Assembly (NCBI RefSeq): GCF_963576545.1
Contig: NC_083646.1
Coordinates: 14,921,238 to 14,985,237 of the forward strand
Reading direction: 5' to 3'
DNA: 64,000 bases
DNA from: Limanda limanda
Taxonomy: Eukaryota > Chordata > Actinopteri > Pleuronectiformes > Pleuronectidae
The translations under genes were made by a program, and so were the position numbers. The notes under the pieces were generated by a model. It saw only the letters and a list, made by a program, of their open reading frames with translations. It did no database searches and was not told where the DNA came from. This document shows positions 42,776-55,400 of this stretch, piece by piece (the stretch's first letter is position 1; each line of letters begins with the position of its first letter).

Positions 42776-42982
42776 TGAACTTTTAAAACAAGACCTGTAA
42801 TAAGTTAGAAAGACAAACATTTACACAATATTACACTTGCTTTGCTTTTATGTGGGATGTTAATTCGCTTAGAGAAAAAGTAGAATTGTAGAATTTACAG
42901 GCAGTACATTTAGATTAAATCTTAGCACAAAAACATTTTGGGTATTTACATGGTCTTTGTGGGTTATTTTTCTGGAAATTGA

Positions 42983-42988
42983 AATAAA
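42983..42988 (+). terminator. Poly(A) signal, pentraxin 5
   Basis: AATAAA in the same context as copies 3 and 4, about 210 bases after the stop. Confidence 0.6.
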
Positions 42989-43221
42989 CAATATCCTTAT
43001 TCAATCATTTACTAAGACTGTTTGGTGTAAGTTTCTTTCCTTCTGTTCTTTATTAAAACACATGGACTTTTGATTGTTTAGGCAAGTTGTTCTGTGCTGA
43101 CTGACGCACAGATGGATCCATACTGATGTAAATGGACTAAGCAGACAATAAGGTTGGTGATTATTATAATGCAGGAAAAAAATGAATGTCATTCAATCTC
43201 TTTCAAAGTGAAAATATCATA

Positions 43222-43280
43222 AATAATAATCCTTACAGATTCAATAGGACCTCTCACCATTCGGTGCTCGGGCCCTAATT
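43222..43280. repeat. Insertion of about 57 bases present only in unit B
   Basis: Contains 'attcggtgctcgggccctaa' next to 'taataatccttacagattca', a combination frequent in fish repeats. Unit A has an uninterrupted 'atcataaattaattagaa' at the matching place (34310-34327). The insertion therefore post-dates the duplication, or was deleted cleanly from A. Confidence 0.65.
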
Positions 43281-44267
43281 AATTAGAATTAAAATTGGTA
43301 TAGTTTCTATTGCTACTGTGCTCAAAGGTTTCCTTAGTGTGAACATTCATTCATCCAGTGAATTCATGATTTGCCATTGCAAATGACATTTGTGAAACTC
43401 ACTAGCTGAAGGTAAAATAACAGTGTGGAGACTGTATTGTCTCTGTGCATTGTGTACTTTCCCAAGGATATTACTTCATAAACAGGACACATTCAGACAT
43501 GTTCAAAAGCTCCTCAGTGTTTGGATCCTAAGAGGATTAGTTTAGTCTGTAAGACTACTGTACACCTTCTGTATTCTCCATCTCAGTCATCTCCCAGTGG
43601 TCTCATTTGTGACTGCTTTTAATAGTTGTTTGAGGAAGAATTTTGTCTTTATGCCCATGAGTAAAGTTTTGTTGTGTTGGATACCTGGTGTAGCTCAACA
43701 ACTAACTACGTTGCAACAATACTCAAGAGCAGGAACAGCCACATCGCCACATACACTGCAAAGACTGTTCCTGCAGATTTAACATGAATCTATCTTCATA
43801 ACATAAAACTCAGTATCGGACTGCAGTATTTGTGCAAGAAAAAATCACTAAAAGCTTCCTGTTTTAAGTTGATTGTCACTGGGTTTGTTTATTATCTGTG
43901 TGTTATTCTGATAAAGTTAGACATTATGTTCATGATGCATATAACAGCTCTTGCTTGGCCCAACACAGTCAAACAATAACACATAGCTGCAACATTTTTG
44001 GATACAGCCTTCTTAAATGAGTAACAACCTAAACATGAATGTATCTAAACTTTATGTGAACATCTTATAATTTATAATATGACTTATAATATAACTCAAT
44101 ATTTCATATTTACCTGAGATGAATTTATTTTACAGCCATATTAGTACAGATTTGTATATCACAGTTCTCCTGGTGCAATTCAATATTCAAAAATATATTT
44201 CACAGATGAATCCTGGACAAACTCTTCATTCGCCGCAGTCCCTGATCTTTTTTCCTCAAACTGGTTA

Positions 44268-44660
44268 TTTATGTTCGTATCGAGTCGACCCTTCACGGCT
44301 GGACACACGTAATCTTATTATGGGTTTCAAGGTTGTCTAGGTGTGTAAATTAAACATGAGTGGGAATGATGAAGGTAAGTTAGCTTGTTTCACAGCTTTT
44401 CCGCATGTGGATACATGTTAATTTGTTCCCAAGGCAATATTGGTATCTCATTTATACATCGGCACACACACACACACACACTTGCACCCCAACAGCAGGA
44501 AACAGGCTAAAATTAACAGCGGCTCCATGGTAATGGGAGAATCAAACATTGCGAGAGGGTGTAAGGGTTTGCAGATTGCAGATTATGTGTGTATATAATG
44601 TTGTTAGATGCCAGATAACAGGATGCCTCTGACTAAATGTTCTGCTTTGGGCTAAAAACA
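44268..44660. repeat. Segment duplicated at 49015-49400
   Basis: Both copies run from 'cgagtcgacccttca(c/t)ggct' through 'gggtttcaaggttgtctagg', a CA microsatellite, and 'cagcaggaaacaggctaaaa' to 'tttgcagattgcag'. They are in the same direction and a few kilobases apart. The left edge also occurs at 35460, where unit A is cut off. Confidence 0.85.
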
Positions 44661-45449
44661 AGGAGCTGCATATTCTCCTGTAACACCGGACTGTTTCGTA
44701 GCGATGGCTGCTACATCCTCTCCGGTTTCCCCCTCTGCATCGGCTCCATTATCTGATTGATTTCAGTTTTGCACATACCAACACTTGCCGTGTTTTCACA
44801 CCTGCACACAAGTTTTCCCCTCTGAATCCAAGTCACAGCTGGTCCTCGTGTGCTACCTTGTGGCACTATATATACTCAGTGACACTACCTGCATCTACGC
44901 TTTGTGTTCTTAATAAAAGATTGTCTCAATACAGCTGAGCTTGTCCCATTCTACTATAATGAACCTGAGAAACAATAATTATCTATCATCTTATCTCTAT
45001 TTCTGTGCAGTACTTATAAATTATTTCTGTGCGTATGCAATAGTTCTCATTTCTAGTCCACGGTCCTATAATTGCAGGTTGTTCACATCTCTGAGCTGCA
45101 ACACCTGCTGGGGCTAGTGGTGTCCTCTGTTAACCCCTCCCACAAAGCTAGCACCACACAAACACTTACATACACTGAAACAAAGATTTTGCACATTTAG
45201 TCTGCATGTTAATTGATTTGTAAACAAAGTTGACAGAGATAAATTGTTTCAGATGCACTGTTTAGATTTGTGTAACGTGAATGGGATCCTAGGAGAGAAC
45301 ATGCCTCGGCCAATGTACGACAGGCCCCTTCAATTCAATCGAGCTACCACCAAATTTACTACATTCATTGAAATCAGTCTCCTATATATGTTAGATCTTT
45401 TTTTAAACCAACAAACGTGAGTTATTGGCTTGAAAGTTGAAGGGGAAAA

Positions 45450-45600
45450 AACTCCTGGATCCCCTCCTTTGTCCAGATGTGTTGGAACTTTCTTCACCCG
45501 AGTCCCATCCCTCCACGTTTCATGGAAATCTGTCATTTCGTTTCCTGTGTATTCCTGCTGACAATCAAACGAACAGATCAACCACCAAACAACACACTTT
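45450..45600 (-). repeat. SINE-like dispersed repeat
   Basis: On the minus strand it reads 'gatttccatgaaacgtggag' and 'ggatgggactcgggtgaag', close to the family consensus. Confidence 0.65.
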
Positions 45601-45904
45601 TTAGCATTAAACAGATCAGGACATTTAAAAATGTTTACTGACATGATCATATTAAGAGAAATGTGCGAAAAAACAAAACCTACGTAAAAACTCTGGCTAA
45701 GCACCAACCAATTTTTACACATACAGAGTTCAGCCTTATTATATATCTTGCATTTCCGTTATCCACATGCATATTTTCCTGATAAATCCCGGCTGAATAG
45801 ACAGGGGTGAAACCGAACCTCATATACATATAAAAAACAAAACCTTACAACTTCACAATGACATTTGCTTTGGTTAAAAACTCCCCCCTCCCCTCCCTCA
45901 GACA

Positions 45905-46095
45905 GACCCCCCCCCCTCTGAGTTCAGTTTCTGGTCGTCTCAGTCTGATCCGTCTCCAGTGTTCATCCCTCAGGCCGATCAGATGTTGTTCACCGGGAAA
46001 CAGCTCTGAACTGCAGTCGTCCGTCCTCTGCAGAGAGGACATGATATTTTTGTTTTGACAGAGCAGAAAGGCCAATGAGGATGTTAATGACACAA
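45905..46095. repeat. Block duplicated at 16540-16800
   Basis: Contains 'gtctgatccgtctccagtgt' and 'ctgcagagaggacatgatat' in the same order and direction as near the steap4 A 3' end. A minus-strand frame of 100 codons crosses it but is not supported by the other copy. Confidence 0.65.
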
Positions 46096-46099
46096 GATC

Positions 46100-48990
46100 A
46101 ATGTGCAAGCATGAATACAAAACTAAGAAAGAAAGAAATACTCTCAATCAATCTGGCATAACCAATACAAATGTTAACAATCTATAGAGATGCATTTCTG
46201 AAGGGAAATTAGAGTAAACATTTTTTTAAATAAATGTGTATTCTATCACATAAAAATGTATAAAATGTACCTAGTGTGTACAACTATTTATCCATTCTCT
46301 TGGGTAGTCAGAAATGGATCAGGTTACATTTGCAGGTAGATTTTGGAGACTTTTACTTTAAGTGCTGGTGGAAAACTGGGACATCTGGGCTTTCATGTGT
46401 AATTTCAAAGTAGCAATGATGTTTTTTCTTCGTAGACAGAACAACTCGTTACCTCTTGTACAGAACACTTAGCACCTCTGTACGGTTGCCTATGAATAGA
46501 AATAGAATTTGTGTGTGGATTTGAACTGGGATTTGTGGGTACCCAAAAGTTTGCACAGATCATTGAATATATCATTTTTATTTTCACATAATACACATTT
46601 GTCACCCTTCTGAGTCGTGTTTTTAGGAGACTTTGTTATAAATGGCACATAATTGCTCAGTAGCTGGGCCTCATTTGGGGATGTGCACAGAGGCAGAGGT
46701 ACAATCATTGCAATTTTGGGCATCTTGACAACAAAAAGCCACAGAACTCACACCGGTCCCTCATCAAAATATCACAGCTTCAGGCCATCAAAGTGTGGGC
46801 TGGACACACGATTCGGTATAAGTGATAACCCAGTGAGACAACCAATCTCTATTGCACCTTTACTAATATTCTATATCAGTGGAAAGCATCCTCGGCCCCT
46901 AACAGCAGATAAACTTGCTTTCGTGCAACCGCAACAAATGTTCTATAATCTCTGGCATGTTTCTGGAGCGTGATCCAGCTCTCAGTTGCCTTGTAGCGTC
47001 CCTGCTTGCAGATAAGAGCTCTTCTTTGTGCATTAAATCTGTTCAATTTCACTTCTCTTCTGCCTCATGATTTCAGTCCATGAAGGTTCCGGGGCGGCTT
47101 CAGTTCCTGCGTCAGCGTGCACGAAGCCCCGTCGCCTTTCTCTCAGAGAAGACTACAACTCCTGCTGGGATCAAAATGGGACCAAAATCGGAGCCAATCA
47201 TACTTCAAAAAGTAATTATCACTTGCCAAACAGTATCAGAGTCAGACACACATTTAATTCATGATTACAGTAAACTGCTTCACCGAATAGAAAAGCAGCA
47301 GGGGCCAGAGCTCGAAGAACATCTGCATTAAAGAAAAGGAAATTGGAAAAACAATGTCAGATCAATGGGATTTTTATTAAAACACTTTCCGAAAAGTTTT
47401 GACAAGGTTCACTTGAAGAAAATACATTAATCCAGCTTGTGGTTTTAACAGCCCTATTGAGACTTCCTGGATTTTAATAGTATATGGTGGCTTGTAACTA
47501 TATATATATACTATATTTATATATACGTTTTATGGCTTCTTCACTTAACTTTTTATGACTCCAGATTATTCTTTTTCCTAATGTGTCTCAGTGGTATTGC
47601 TCATGACTGCTCATGAAGCAAGTGCAAATCTGAAGAATTAAGTGCAGCAGTGCTCCTGCTTATTATTGAATGTGCACAGTATTCATCACATGACTTAACC
47701 CAGATCCCTTTGTGAATAATAGGGCGATCTTTATTGTTGCATGTGGGCAATAGTTGTTCCGTTTCCTCGGTGCTTACTGCTTTGAAAAAGCTTAGTAATC
47801 GGAATCTACAATTGTAAATAACTCTAATTTAAAAAGGAGGAAACACAGCTCAGTTTTTTACATTCAGCTGCATGCACACACCAGGTCTGCAAAGACAAAC
47901 GGCACCTTATCGGTCATTGGTACGTGTGGCGGACGCTTAAATTCACCAGCTTTCATTATTCTTTCATCAGTTTCACCAAGTTTTCCTCTGTAAAGGAACT
48001 GTTACATTTGCTACATGGCTCTAGTGATGCAGCAGGCTACTCGCAAACCTCCAGGGACTTTCACGATAAATTAGGCTGCGTGATAAGAGCTGCAGAGGTT
48101 ACTCCGCTCACCCTAAATACCTCTCTTTTGACATTCCTGCTGAATCAATTAAGTGGTATGTGCTCCGTGAGAACTCAGAGAAAGCCCCCTGTGGTACCCT
48201 GGCTGCTTCCTGATGTAATAGAGGGCAACTTTTACCTCAACAGCCTGGGAGACTGAGAGTTTGAGCACTGTCAAGGTCTAATCCACCAGACAATGTGCTT
48301 GGGATGCCATTTGCCCCCTTGGTATCCGAGGCCAAGGTGCATGTGCTCCGTGCTGTGCTGAGGTAAATGCAAACCTCAGGCACTATAGAGTTGGGCCTTC
48401 TGATCTGTATGAAAAAAACAGTGTGTCAAGATTTACCATGTGGGAAAAGACTTTCATTTATTTCAGGACTGAGTTTTTCTTTGAACCTGCAGTTCACATA
48501 ATTCAGAGTTCACAGAAGACGGGAAAAAAGGAAATGAATTCAACAAAAGATCAAATTGATTTTATTCAAAAGAAAGGTCTCTTTTTTAGAGTAAAAAGCT
48601 TTAAAGATTTTTCTGTGTATTATTATTCTTTTTTTTATATAAGAACTCAATTATTTTTTATCGAATGAATTTTGAATGTCGGCACAACCTTGTATCTCTA
48701 TCAGGGAAAGACTATTGAGACAAAACATAATTTACACATCATTTTCAAAAAAAATTTAATTACATAAAAGCAAAAACTGTTTCCTTACAACTTCATAGAC
48801 AAGAAATGTGATGCGATTATTTTGTTAAAAAGCGAAATCTCAAAACGACAAACTACGTCCGAGCCATATAGCACTGTGCTGTTTTCAAGAGAAACGTTCA
48901 GACAGCTATCAGCCTCGTTATCTTCCCTCAGCAGACTAGTGCCTCACGGATGAATCATGGATGAATTCCTTTATTAAACGTGGCCCATGA
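46100..48990. other. Intergenic DNA, nothing recognised
   Basis: AT-rich sequence with short open frames of less than 111 codons, no splice-joined coding pattern and no recognisable repeat apart from short TA runs near 47500. Confidence 0.5.
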
Positions 48991-49014
48991 TCTGTGTCCT
49001 TACCCACAATTTCA

Positions 49015-49222
49015 GCTGTTTATTTATGCTCACATCGAGTCGACCCTTCATGGCTGGACACACATAATCTTATTACGGGTTTCAAGGTTGTCTAGGTGAA
49101 ATTAAACGTGAGTGGAAATAATGACTGTATGTTCGCTTGTTTCACAGCTTTTCCCTGTGTTGCTACATCTTAATTCTTACCCAGGGCAATATTGGAATCC
49201 TCATGGTACACACACGTGCCCG

Positions 49223-49261
<39 letters not shown>

Positions 49262-49440
49262 AAACAGCAGGAAACAGGCTAAAATTAACAGCGGCTCTTT
49301 GGTAATGGGAGAATAATACAATGGGAGGGGGTGTGAGGGATTGCAGATTGTGAGTGCAGATAATGGTCTTAGATACGAGATAACAGGGATATCTGCGACT
49401 GAACATTCTGCTTGGGGCAACAAAAAAAAGACGTTTTTCC
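49015..49440. repeat. Segment duplicated from/to 44268-44660, with (CA)n
   Basis: Second copy of the pair described at 44268. A CA run (about 49221-49262) sits at the same internal position but is longer. Confidence 0.85.
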
Positions 49441-50974
49441 TTTTTCATCCTCAGCCTGAGAAAAGCAGAGCACGCTCATTTGTTTGTGTCTCTGACGGAG
49501 GTGTTCCAGATCCAGGCTCCAAGGCTAATGACACATATGACTCTTCACAGGACAAGCCTGGGCCAAGTGAAACTTTCCCCGTGCCCTGCCTCGACAGGTC
49601 ATACAAAGAGAGAGGCCGATCTGCCACACAGCAAGGGCAATATCAGATTTAGCATTCGTTCCTCGTCAGCCACACTTGGTCAGAAAGTGAAGAAATGAAC
49701 CAGACGCGTAACTCTTTTAACACTTTCAATCTGGATTTACTTAACACCTGTTCTCTGGCAGGAAAACACATTTCAATCTTTATTATTATGAAGCACAACC
49801 TTGATTCCATGTTTTGAGTGAAACTCGGTCAGACCCAGATGAGAGTGCAGCTGTTCTTATCGAGTCGGCCCCCTCCCTCCAATCTTTAGTTTTGTGAAAT
49901 TTAGGAATGCATAAGCAGGAGCAGCTGCCACCTTGTTCCCTTTTAATGCAAGTAAAACATTTTATTTGACTTCTTTTAAATATATCGTCCTTCACCTTAA
50001 TTCCCTCTTTTCGAGCTATGTTCCTGAATATCAACAGGCCACATGTAGACAACCCTGCAGAAGAAATGTGTTGTGCTGTCTACGGACTGACTCAGTAGTT
50101 CACACTCTACAAAGAGAACCCTCTGAACTCTATCCTCTCCGACGGTCTGAACTTTCCTGAGGTTGTGTGTGCCTGAAGTTGCTCTCTCAGATCACTCCTG
50201 TGTTGTCTTTGAGAGCACTATACCAGAGGAACAGATCACTGGATGCTCCAGTTAAATATGAATCCAGGCTTTCTCTCCCGCACCCGCTCTCTCTTGTGTC
50301 TCAGTCAGTTTCCATGTACATCATTTAAATTATGAAATTACTGTTATCGATGCCATTTAGCCAACAAAGGGGAAGGTGGTTTCTGGTAAGAGAAGATCTC
50401 CATGGAGAAATACCACACTGATCAGAACAGATACAAACAAAGAGAGTTTTAAAAGCTGAATCCTGCTGGGAGAAAAAGCTGATTATAAATTTGGAGATAA
50501 GAAAAATGCAAGGATGGTGTGTGTTCTCTGACATCACCAGTCGGAGCCGTAACAATGTGCATGGGCCTTGTTTGCCATCATCAACAGACTAATCCTCTTG
50601 CAGTAGCCTCCGAACTTCTGTCCACGGTGAATTTGCGTCCACCAACAAAATCCAGGAAAATTATACAATCAGTCGGCGCTTGGGTCTCAGGTATACAGGA
50701 CGTGTGTGACCCAAGTGTCCACTTAAAATCAATTCTCTGCCTTCAAATTCTGCAAACAGGCTTTTTCCAAAATATGTCCAATATGCATTGCCTCAGGTCT
50801 GTCTACCAGTGGTGAACACATCTTTTCTTTAAGCTGTTTCCCCCACGGACCCTGAAAACTGCTCTTCATCAAGATATTGACACAAAAAGAACAATCTGCA
50901 CATTCGACTAATGAACAGTATGAAGCCTGCGCTTGCATTGCTCTTTACCTCTGTCCTGATTTTTATCTGTTTGT

Positions 50975-51300
50975 TTGTTCACAGGATTATGCAAAAAAAA
51001 ATTACTGCTGGAAGAATGTGGTATGGGTCAGGAAAGAAACCCATTATATGGTGCAGATCCAGATAAGGGGGCGGATCCATTAAAAAATATACATACTTTC
51101 TTTAACGTTGTTGCTTGTCATTAGGGTTTTTTTCAAAATTTTCCTTGAGTTATCAGAGAATCATTCATGTTTCTTGATGGAAAAATTCTGACATTTAGGG
51201 GACTGGTATTATGTATATATATAGAAGAAAAAACCTGGATCAAGCTAATTTTATTGTGGTTTGATAAGGGAACTGTTGGGCCTTGGTGGAGGTACAACTT
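50975..51300 (+). repeat. SINE-like dispersed repeat
   Basis: Shows 'gtttgttcacaggattatgc', a degraded middle, 'gtgcagatccagataagggg' and the tail 'gggccttggtggagg'. This is one of the longest copies of the family in the window. Confidence 0.65.
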
Positions 51301-51924
51301 AGATCAAGTTTTAAATTTTCAGTTTAACTCTTTTACATTTTTATTTAAAAGTTGTGTTGTGTTCTCTCATCTTATGATTACGTTGGCCTGATTTAGAAGA
51401 AGTTTGCTAAAACCTTTTTGTGATGTACAAATAAAATTGCCTTTTCTGGCAGCAGACACTGTCATGGTTAAAGCTGCTCTATCCTCTCGTCTCACTTTCA
51501 CTGCTCGATCAGGTAATTCGTGTTACACGCTCTAACGACTGTAAACCTGTTTTAAATCCTTTTTTTTTTCTATCTCACTTGTTCTGTCTTCCAGAGTCTA
51601 CTTTTGGCAACCAAACGCGTTGTCCACTGTTACACACTCTGCTTTTTGGCACTTGCATGCATGGAGCTGTTTGTGCACGTGTGCTGGCTCTGTATGCGAT
51701 GATACAATTAGCTTACCCTCACTCTCTTTCCGTTTCTATGTACCTCAGTGTGTGTGTCTGAGTCTGTGTGTGTTTGAACAAGTTCTCACACCCTTGAGAG
51801 GGAGGCAGGTTTGAGCAGCAAATTTGTGTTAGAAAAATAGGGAGATCAATAACATCCTGAGAAAAGAGCAACCTCAGGGATGAAGCCGCACCACTTGAAG
51901 CGAGAGGAGAGTATTGCGCATATC

Positions 51925-51930
51925 TTTATT
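51925..51930 (-). terminator. Candidate poly(A) signal of steap4 copy B
   Basis: AATAAA on the minus strand about 480 bases after the stop codon; the best placed of several A-rich candidates. Confidence 0.4.
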
Positions 51931-52405
51931 AAAACAATGGATTTCAGCAGGGGATATCAATCTATTTTTCACCACATCCTGTGAAAAAGATAAACCGCAC
52001 AAAACGTGCTTTGTTTTTCAAAACTCAAATACAACGATCAACGAAAATTATCCACAGAGATGTATTTATATTTGGATGAAATAAAAAAAAATTGTCCTCG
52101 AAAAACACAATCCCACACTAACAGAGCGCGGGTTATTATCTGGGGATATGTAATCTGAAGAATTCCTCATTCTAACCTAAAAAAAATGAAACGGTTTCTA
52201 CAAAACACTCAATATTTCAAGTTATTTCTGCAAAATTAGAACATTATAAATAATTGAGGGTACTTTGTCGTTATTTACTTTTGGCTCACCTGTATTCTTA
52301 AAATATATAGTTATGTACATTCAGTTTGATCCCCATCAAAATGAATGAATAAAGGAAACTGTCAGTAATCAACCCACAGTCTTTGATGATCTCCATGATA
52401 ACAGT

Positions 52406-55400
52406 TCACAGGTTGGTGGCCTTGATCTCCCCCCTCTCCTCACTCGGCTGGGTCTTCTCCCAGCCCTGTCGGATGCGGGTGAGGGTGCGGTCCACGCAGG
52501 GAAGGAGGAGCAGCAGCTTGAGCACCAACACCACAGACGGCACGATCAGGCAGAGCATGTAGCCCGGAGGAGTGTACCATTTGTATGTAGAGGGACTGAG
52601 AAATTTGTTCCAGCCGTAAATGTAGCCATGCGAAGTGCAGATGAACAGGGTCAGGTGGCCCAGTTTGGACTGAGGGGAAGAAAACAGGAAAATATCAAAA
52701 CACTAGTGTCACATTTTGGATAAGATAAGATCAATTTCAGTCTTATGTCTATACAGTAAATATTCAGTCAGTCTGAAAGGTGGAAACAGACAGCTTTACT
52801 TCAGATTGAAGAACATTGACACACAAATCCCTCACACTCACACTCACCCACAGTGTTGAGTCTTCAATTGACCTCACTCTAATGTGCATGTCTTTGGACT
52901 GTGGGAGGAAGTGGGACCCAGTCATGGTAGAACATGGCGAACATTCAAACTCAACGCGGAAAGGCCCCAGGAAAGCGGAAATAGCAGGAACCCTCTTACC
53001 GAGCTGTGACAATAAATAACTTAATGTAGAGAGAGTTGTCTTCTAACCATAAGGTCGCTGGTCTGCATTCTTGGGCAAGATACTGAAATTGCTCCTGAAT
53101 GCTGTGCCAACAGTGTATGAATGGCGTGTAATGGAAAAAGCGGTGCGTATAGAGGTGCTGTATGAATGTGTGTGAATGGGTCAGGGTGAGTTGTAATGCA
53201 AAAAGCTATGAGTGGTCGATAAGAGTGGAAAACTCTGTATAAATATACAGTCCTTTTAAAAAAAGAATAGGTACGGCGAGGTCCGTAGGTGTGAAAGTGA
53301 GTTTCAATGGCTGTCTGTGTATATCTGCCCAGCGATAGACAGGCAACCAGGTGTATACATCAGCCCACCCCCCAACCCACCCTAAAAGGACAAGCGGTAC
53401 AGATAATGGATGGATGATTAAAACATATTCAGAATCCAGCTGTCTGAACCAAACCTTATTCAGAGTTTGTTGCTCTGACAAGGTTTAAGATGGACGTCTG
53501 GATATTTTCCAGTGCTCGTGAGGAATCCTCAAGCATCATAATAATCTCAAAATATAAATTGTTTCTTAGCCGTTCCAGAATAATTGGTTTTGTAGCGCCG
53601 GTGGCCTTTGAGGCTCGGTTATTGTTAATTACTTGGATAATGTGCTTTAATTTACATTTTTAGCGTTTGTCTGCTGATGTTCTCATCCTCCGCGCATTAC
53701 AATGAGTGCAAACGGCACAATAAGGAAACATTCATATTAATGTTGTGCAGTAATGAACTGTGCCCTCGTAATGAATCTTATTTAACCTGTTTAGAAAAGA
53801 GCAAATCCTTCTGCTGCGAGTATTAACACGAGAAACATACAATTCCTTTTTTTAATTCCTCGACCATAACTGCACCAAAAACATGAAAAATACAGATTAT
53901 ATTGATACTACTGTTTTTTATACATATATATATATATATCTTTCATAACTCTTCCCACCAGATCATATGGATTATCTTGACCTTGACCTCTATCTCTGAG
54001 TTTCATTCCCTATCTGGGGTCTACCAACGGATCTGACCTTTACACAAATGGACCTGTGACCTGCATTAACAATCTCCTCCCTGGGGATTATACCAGGTAT
54101 AATAATTCTATTTAATGAATAACTTAACATTTAAAATCCTGGGCTGAAGTCAGCCAGGCCTTCGCTCTGTGTGCCTGTGTTCGGCAGTTGGTTAACTAGG
54201 CTCTGGGGAAGTGAGTGCCGGTGACATATTGCCTCTACAACAGTTTAATGACTCTGAAGGAAACTTGGAAACTCCAAACACAGACTACAACAAAGAAAGA
54301 TTATCAAAACACTGATAGTAGGCATGTGACTGATCATGTCTAAAGGCCTAAAGGTGAACACAAGCACACACACGCCCACACTCCACACTCCACATGCACA
54401 TAAAGCACAGCATGTTTCCAGCTGCGCTCTGACCTGAATGAAGCTGAACTCTCTCCAGCTGAGGGAGCCTCCCACCGAGGGCAGGGATGTTAGTCCTAGC
54501 AGGACGTAAAGAAAGAAGCCCAGGATACCCAGCATAAAGAATGAGTCTGTGCCCCATGCCTCTGTGTCATCAAAGTAAAACGGGGTGGTTTTATTTTTCT
54601 TCATCTGCGAGACAGAGGGAGAGAGAGACAGACAGACAAAGAGACACACTGTGAATCTCCTACTTAATGAGACTTTCCTGCCGCGTTCCTCGATGCACAG
54701 GACTGCAGGAATGGTGCAAGAGGTTGGAGCCGGCGTGCTGTACCTCATCCACCACCAGCGAGATGAGTTTGTGTCTGACGGAATAGCGAAGGGGAGTGAT
54801 GAATGTGTAGATGGCGTGGAGAAAAGCAAAGGCCAGCGCAAGCAGCCCCATCTGCTTCCTGCACACCATCCAGCGGTCCAGCCAATCAGGGAAACGTCTG
54901 GAACATACAAAAGTGAGCGAGGCTCTTTACACACACACACACAATTAATTCGCAATGTGAACATTTTAGTCGTGTTCTGATGTCTGACTTGTATTTGGTT
55001 CCTCTGTAGAGCTGAAGGACAGCAGCTATGACACCAGGCAGGTAACACAGGGACAACATGATGAGTGACACAATGGGAAACACCTGGAAGAGGAACAAAG
55101 TGCACATCTTCTGATGGGAACACTAAACGGCAGACAACTGGACACTTAAACCATGAGGAAGCAAATCTTTACCTTGTTGCCCAGGGTGACCATGATCCTG
55201 TAGGAGATGTCTTTGTCCTGTTCAACGTACGCGTAGATGACGTCTCTGATGAGCAGGTAGAAGAAGAAGAAGGCGGTGAGGCCGACAGCCACAGTGAGAG
55301 GCAGCCTCCACTCAGGGAACAGCCGCAGAGGGAAGTCCTCCAGTTCTCTGGCCGCAGACAGAGACCCTTTATCTAGAACTGTGAGACCCAGCTTGGTGGC

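Larger units (their letters stand above)
39285..44285. repeat. Segmental duplication unit B (contains pentraxin 5)
   Basis: Partner of 30106-35460. It shares the same right-hand hAT junction ('cactgccttagaaacaggtc'), LINE fragment, unclassified repeat, gene and 3' flank. The shared transposon junctions show that the transposon mosaic existed before the duplication. Confidence 0.9.

Noticed and set aside
45845..46147. 100-codon minus-strand frame with a hydrophobic start
   Set aside because: The homologous block at 16540-16800 does not keep the frame, so coding is unlikely.
47067..47331. Overlapping open frames with moderately complex composition
   Set aside because: No recognised domain, no splice-supported extension and no second copy.
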